From a bacterium 336/3 (GTDB lineage Bacteria; Bacteroidota; Bacteroidia; Cytophagales; Thermonemataceae), in NCBI GenBank assembly GCA_001281695.1, contig LJIE01000001.1, forward strand, positions 192,107 through 256,106: 64,000 nucleotides of DNA. Direction: 5' to 3'. Each line of letters starts with the position of its first letter. Within the stretch, counting starts at the first letter, position 1. The notes beneath the pieces are model-generated. The model searched no databases. It was not told the origin of the DNA and worked only from the letters and a program-made list of their open reading frames with translations. Shown piece after piece: positions 63,072-64,000 of this stretch. A program made the translations under genes and the position numbers.

Positions 63072-64000
63072 AGTTTTACTGTTTCAAAATCCATAACAAC
63101 TTGATTTTTTAAAATATCTTCTAAAGCCTCTCTTTGACGGATTAAGTGAGCTTCTCCTTCAAATATCAATACTTCAGCAGGTCTGAAACGAGCATTATAT
63201 TGTGAACTCATTGTAAAACCATAAGCCCCTGCATTTTTTAAACACAAAATATCCCCTTCCCTCACCTCATTAAGCTTTCTATCCCAACCAAAAGTATCAG
63301 TTTCACATATATAGCCCACCACTGTATAAACTCTCGTAGGAGCCATGGGATTTGAAACATTTACAATATCATGAAACGAATCGTACATCATAGGACGGAT
63401 AAGATGATTCATCCCTGAGTTTACACCTACAAATACTGTTGCTGGAGTAGTTTTAATCACATTTGTTTTTACAAACAAATATCCTGACTCACTTACCAAA
63501 TACTTCCCTGGTTCGAACCATAATTCTAGTTCTTTGCCGTACTCTTTACAGAAACCTTGAAAAGCTTTTGTAAGTTTTTTTCCTAAATCTGCAATATCTG
63601 TAATTACGTCTCCTTCTTTATAAGCAACCTTAAAGCCACTTCCAAAGTCCATAAATTCTAAATCAGGAAAATCCTTAGCAATATCAAAAAGGATATTTGC
63701 ACCTTGTAAAAACACTTCTGAATCAACAATTTCAGAACCTGTATGCATGTGCAATCCGTTTACTTTTATATTATTGGTTTTGATTACACGTAGAAGATGT
63801 CTTGTTTGAAGGACAGAAATACCAAATTTAGAGTCTATATGCCCCGTAGAAATCTTATGATTCCCTCCTGCCATAATGTGTGGGTTCAGACGGATGCAAC
63901 AAGGAACAGAGTTTCCATACTCATGTCCAAACTGCTCTAAAATGGAAATATTATCAATATTAATAACAACTCCTAAACGAACAGCTTCTTTTATTTCCTC
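63068..64000 (-). CDS. lysA: Diaminopimelate decarboxylase, C-terminal part (cut by window end)
   Basis: The last 310 residues of a PLP-dependent decarboxylase that makes lysine from meso-diaminopimelate. The frame stays open to base 64000, with VPCCIRLNPHIMAGGNHK just inside the window. Seen are the substrate-loop-type GGNHKISTGHIDSKFG, HMHTGSEI, the phosphate-binding DFGSGF, the EPGKYLVSESG arginine-region equivalent, and the second-site CETDTFGWDR followed by GAYGFTMSSQYNAR. The N-terminal PLP-lysine region lies outside. The 3' end overlaps the Omp85 gene by four bases. Confidence 0.95.
   Translation of the reverse strand, partial: EEIKEAVRLGVVINIDNISILEQFGHEYGNSVPCCIRLNPHIMAGGNHKISTGHIDSKFGISVLQTRHLLRVIKTNNIKVNGLHMHTGSEIVDSEVFLQGANILFDIAKDFPDLEFMDFGSGFKVAYKEGDVITDIADLGKKLTKAFQGFCKEYGKELELWFEPGKYLVSESGYLFVKTNVIKTTPATVFVGVNSGMNHLIRPMMYDSFHDIVNVSNPMAPTRVYTVVGYICETDTFGWDRKLNEVREGDILCLKNAGAYGFTMSSQYNARFRPAEVLIFEGEAHLIRQREALEDILKNQVVMDFETVKL

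Noticed and set aside
1-64000. tRNA, rRNA, CRISPR, transposase or integrase genes
   Set aside because: Looked for in every gap and on both strands by eye; no cloverleaf, rRNA motif, regular direct-repeat array or recombinase motif was found. A tRNA and covariance-model scan would be decisive.

Overview
The window is AT-rich, gene-dense chromosomal DNA from a member of the Bacteroidota, most likely a Cytophagales-type bacterium. The evidence is PorX (regulator of the type IX secretion system), MenB, DUF3098 next to uppP, a CarboxypepD_reg/TonB-type outer-membrane receptor, many short lipoproteins with Bacteroidota-like lipoboxes, and promoter-like TAnnTTTG elements instead of sigma70 boxes. 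No rRNA, tRNA, CRISPR array, insertion sequence, phage or plasmid gene was recognised. Both ends cut through a gene: groEL on the left and lysA on the right.

Layout. 1-4.7 kb: end of groEL, a di-haem cytochrome c peroxidase lipoprotein, an ALDH7-type semialdehyde dehydrogenase and a stand-alone receiver protein. 4.9-10.9 kb: a lipoprotein plus beta-barrel pair, leuS with an unusual internal insert, a family 2 glycosyltransferase and dtd. 10.9-16.8 kb: holA with a secreted unknown, then an RND efflux adaptor and pump. 16.9-23.1 kb: porX with a small partner gene, htpG, and a large tryptophan-rich TPR protein. 23.3-27.5 kb: a SAM-I riboswitch ahead of a DUF1653 gene and full-length metH. 27.6-30.5 kb: a degenerate GyrB-like protein convergent with an AAA+/M41 protease fusion. 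30.6-34.5 kb: DUF72, a Ca3427-like binding protein, a DUF2807 lipoprotein, menB and a small helical protein.

34.5-38.1 kb is an AT-rich accessory-looking block. It holds three paralogous lipoprotein genes and one unknown gene, separated by repeated hairpin elements. 38.2-45.8 kb: a TonB-type receptor, a GAF/PAS sensor without a kinase domain, an enoyl-CoA hydratase, a Tat-type flavin amine oxidase and a pentameric ligand-gated ion channel homologue. 46-54.2 kb: small membrane and unknown genes, a TPR histidine kinase, a receiver-histidine kinase and a class A2 beta-lactamase in tight order, a DUF4178-like protein and a protein with a long serine-rich tail. 54.3-64 kb: a SerB-SerA fusion, a lone nuoC, rluD, a DUF4129-like protein, uppP, DUF3098, gmhA, a lipolytic-type hydrolase, an Omp85-type barrel and the end of lysA.

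How the genes work together. Most are housekeeping: protein folding, translation quality control, methionine and serine synthesis, menaquinone and envelope biogenesis. The most interesting parts are the amine oxidase next to an ion channel whose relatives can be amine-gated, the pseudo-gyrase next to a soluble AAA+/zinc-protease fusion, the nuclease-like insert in LeuRS, and the lipoprotein cluster with its hairpin repeats.
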